Source of the DNA: a gamma proteobacterium symbiont of Stewartia floridana
GTDB lineage: Bacteria; Pseudomonadota; Gammaproteobacteria; Chromatiales; Chromatiaceae
Direction: 5' to 3'
Assembly: GCA_003676145.1 (NCBI GenBank)
Contig: NAUB01000024.1
Span: 124,001 to 188,000, forward strand
DNA length: 64,000 nt
Made by a program: the position numbers and the translations under genes. Of the stretch, positions 61,900 to 64,000 are shown piece by piece. The notes beneath the pieces were generated by a model. It ran no database searches, was not told the origin of the DNA, and saw nothing but the letters and a program-made list of their open reading frames with translations. Position 1 is the first letter of the stretch. Each line of letters opens with the position of its first letter.

Positions 61900-64000
61900 A
61901 TGAATAACTATAAACTCTCACGATTATCCTTGGCGGTAATCATGGGTGCCTTTACCGCGTCCGGGGCACAGGCCTATGTACCGGGAGGCACACTGAATCC
62001 TAACGATATACCCAAATATGTCACGCCACTGGTGATACCACCGGTGATGAATGACACCGGTATCGGTGACGACTACGACATCGGCATGCGCCAGTTCCAA
62101 CAGCAGATTCTGCCAGGCGGCATCTGGAACACCCTGAATGGCCGAAACGACTCGTTTCCACCGACCACGGTCTGGAGTTACGGACCGGCAACCGATCCTC
62201 GACCCGACTCCCGAGCCCTGGGTGGCGGCCAGAATGTGGCCCCGGCACCCAACTCACAATTCAACTACCCCGCCTACACCATCGAGGCGGTGAAAGACAC
62301 CAATACCAGCGTTGACTGGATCAACCAGCTGGTGCGACGCGCCGATCGCTGTCGTGCCGTCGGCGGTAACATCGGTACCGAGCGGGCCAACGACTGTAAA
62401 TTCATCAAACACATCCTGCCGGTCGACCAGACACTGCACTGGGCCAATCCGAAAGCCCGTTGCGACAAAGGTGAACTGCGTACTGACTGTCATGGCCAGA
62501 CACAGATGACCTACAACGGCCCTGTGCCCATCGTTACCCACGTGCATGGCGCCCACACCGGTGCCAGCAGTGACGGTTACACAGAGGGCTGGTGGCTGCC
62601 GAATGCCTCCAACATCAGCTGTGTGCCCCGTGACGTCAACGGTGATCCCAGCTGGCGCCCGGCTGGTGGCGAGTATGTCTGTGAAGGCACCATCGCCAAT
62701 CTGCTGACCGATCGTGACGGTTTCAACGACCAGAACATCGGCAACGGTGTCGGCCACTTTGAATACCTCAATGACCAGCCCTCAGCAACACTCTGGTACC
62801 ACGATCATGCCCTGGGTATGACCCGCCTCAACGTCTATGCGGGCCCTGCGGGTTTCTGGCTGGTTCGTGATCCCTCTGCGGTGAGTGGCGAGACCGGTAT
62901 GCAGGAAGGCATTCTGCCCGGGCCTGCACCGATCGCCGGAGAAGACCTGGTCACCACCAACTTCCCTGCGGAGTTGGGCGGCTCCCGTGAGAAGTATCGT
63001 GAGATTCCGATCGTTATTCAGGATCGCTCATTCAATCAGGACGGTTCCTTGTGGTATCCGGACAACCGGGCTTTCTTCGATGAGTTGAATGTGGAAGGCA
63101 CAGCCGGTACGGCAAATGAGCAGTATCCGGGTGCTGGTGAGTTACAGATCAACTTTTCCGGCAACAACGCCCAGGATAAGGTCTCTGACATCGCCCCGAT
63201 CTGGAATCCGGAGGCCTTCTTCAACACCATGGTGGTCAACGGCACCACATGGCCGGAACTGGAAGTGGCTCCGTCACTCTACCGTTTCCGTCTGTTGAAC
63301 GGCACCAATGCCCGTTGGCTGAGCCTCTCTCTGCCAACCGTCAACCCGGTCACTCAACAACTGAGAGTCCCTGTCATCAAGGATCACTGGTACCGCGAGG
63401 TCAACTCCCGAAACGGTCAGTATAAAGGTCCATGGATGCCGTATCAGGTGCCGGTCGAAGAGCTCTTCATGTATCAGATCGGTACTGAGCAGGCTCTGCT
63501 GCCCAAGGTCGTGGCAGTTCGGGAAGGCAAGGCGACACAGCTGAACTATAACTCACAAGCCTGGGCCTTTGAGCAGATGCCCTACATCGAGATCAACAAT
63601 CAGCTGATCATTGGCGAAACCGACCAGGGCTTTGATGGTCAGGGTCTGTTGCTTGGTCCTGCCGAGCGAGCCGATGTGATCGTCGACTTCCGCGGCCTGC
63701 CCGACGGCACCGTGATCCGTATGCTCAACAACGCACCCGATTCACCCTTTGGTGGCTTCCCGGCGGACGAACTGCCGGATGCGGACACAACCGGTCAGGT
63801 GATGCAGTTCGTCGTCAACCATGCACTGCTCGGCACCAGCCCGACAGACGAGGATCGCAGCGCGAGCGGTCGTCTGAGAAACCCGGACACAGCCGCCACT
63901 TCCCCATGGGATCTGAGGCTGACCGGTGTCGAAAGCTCCCTGCCCACACCCACCATCACCCGTGAAATGGTGCTGCTGGAAGAAGAGTCCAAGCTGGTCT
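61900..64000 (+). CDS. Secreted multicopper oxidase (CotA/bilirubin-oxidase-like), 3' end beyond the window
   Basis: The ATG at 61900 opens a frame that runs off the right edge (700 codons present). Signal peptide LSRLSLAVIMGAFTASGAQA, cleaved near AYVPG. Copper-site motifs of the first domain are present: THVHGAHTG (about 210) and WYHDHALGMTRLNVYAGPAG (about 299). A second cupredoxin-like part follows (LYRFRLLNGTNARWLSLSL, LLLGPAERADVIVDF). The final type-1 copper motif lies beyond the window. The frame is larger than ordinary CotA laccases because of extra loops rich in aspartate and glycine. It oxidises phenols, bilirubin-like compounds or metals such as Mn(II) in the periplasm or outside; the substrate is unknown. 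Confidence 0.88.
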   Translation, partial: MNNYKLSRLSLAVIMGAFTASGAQAYVPGGTLNPNDIPKYVTPLVIPPVMNDTGIGDDYDIGMRQFQQQILPGGIWNTLNGRNDSFPPTTVWSYGPATDPRPDSRALGGGQNVAPAPNSQFNYPAYTIEAVKDTNTSVDWINQLVRRADRCRAVGGNIGTERANDCKFIKHILPVDQTLHWANPKARCDKGELRTDCHGQTQMTYNGPVPIVTHVHGAHTGASSDGYTEGWWLPNASNISCVPRDVNGDPSWRPAGGEYVCEGTIANLLTDRDGFNDQNIGNGVGHFEYLNDQPSATLWYHDHALGMTRLNVYAGPAGFWLVRDPSAVSGETGMQEGILPGPAPIAGEDLVTTNFPAELGGSREKYREIPIVIQDRSFNQDGSLWYPDNRAFFDELNVEGTAGTANEQYPGAGELQINFSGNNAQDKVSDIAPIWNPEAFFNTMVVNGTTWPELEVAPSLYRFRLLNGTNARWLSLSLPTVNPVTQQLRVPVIKDHWYREVNSRNGQYKGPWMPYQVPVEELFMYQIGTEQALLPKVVAVREGKATQLNYNSQAWAFEQMPYIEINNQLIIGETDQGFDGQGLLLGPAERADVIVDFRGLPDGTVIRMLNNAPDSPFGGFPADELPDADTTGQVMQFVVNHALLGTSPTDEDRSASGRLRNPDTAATSPWDLRLTGVESSLPTPTITREMVLLEEESKLV

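Noticed and set aside
62254..62757. A 167-codon minus-strand frame opposite the multicopper oxidase
   Set aside because: Repetitive valine/threonine shadow of the oxidase gene.
1..64000. CRISPR array, tRNA, rRNA, integrase or transposase genes
   Set aside because: No regularly spaced direct repeats, no tRNA-like cloverleaf ends and no recombinase motif were recognised anywhere in the window.

Overview
The window reads as a stretch of gammaproteobacterial chromosome. The dnaX-ybaB-recR cluster, sdhCDAB with sdhE, a MaeB-type malic enzyme, divergent tesA / ybbA-ybbP, dctBD, yceH, hspQ and a 4.5S-type SRP RNA are all typical of that class. The combination of exosortase-type surface polysaccharide genes, a VPLPA-CTERM protein and a dapL lysine branch suggests a Chromatiales-like, possibly sulfur-oxidising or symbiotic relative (Sedimenticola/Thiodiazotropha type). 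That placement is inference from gene content; no marker gene was compared.

Layout. (1) 1-12 kb, visibly AT-rich: a minus-strand exopolysaccharide operon read from right to left (chain-length regulator, tyrosine autokinase, O-antigen ligase/polymerase, two GT4 glycosyltransferases, flippase, putative glycoside hydrolase, a further glycosyltransferase cut by the window edge). Upstream lies a VPLPA-CTERM surface protein preceded by a good sigma-54-type promoter. (2) 12-16 kb: a WcaJ-like initiating sugar-phosphate transferase and an exosortase-associated AAA ATPase fused to an OmpA-like periplasmic domain. (3) 16-25 kb: scattered housekeeping and orphan genes, then dapL and a lysA-like decarboxylase. 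(4) 25-29 kb: an overlapping sensor kinase / REC-HD-GYP pair. (5) 29-37 kb: orphan genes, a copper P-type ATPase with an extra C-terminal metal-binding domain, hinT, recR, ybaB and dnaX. (6) 36.6-39.7 kb: a small, poorly characterised signalling-like cassette (membrane protein, receiver-like protein, small GTPase, stand-alone CZB protein). (7) 39.8-46 kb: sdhE, sdhBADC, maeB and the remnant of a universal stress protein. (8) 46-53 kb: a coiled-coil orphan, an SGNH-like protein, DAHP synthase, a secreted pectate-lyase-like protein, ybaK, a PqiA-like membrane protein, DUF3465 and hspQ. (9) 53-61 kb: DUF3581, dctD, dctB, the SRP RNA, tesA and ybbA-ybbP. (10) 61.9-64 kb: the first 700 codons of a secreted multicopper oxidase, preceded by an intergenic region rich in inverted repeats.

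How it fits together: regions 1 and 2 probably build and export a surface polysaccharide and decorate the surface with exosortase-sorted proteins, although no exosortase gene lies in the window. The HD-GYP pair (cyclic-di-GMP turnover) and the GTPase/CZB cassette are plausible regulators of surface behaviour, but nothing in the sequence links them directly. sdh, maeB and dctBD form a C4-dicarboxylate theme. No tRNA, rRNA, CRISPR array, intact insertion sequence or prophage gene was recognised. A short hairpin-forming repeat occurs in three intergenic regions (24.9, 28.8 and 36.6 kb).
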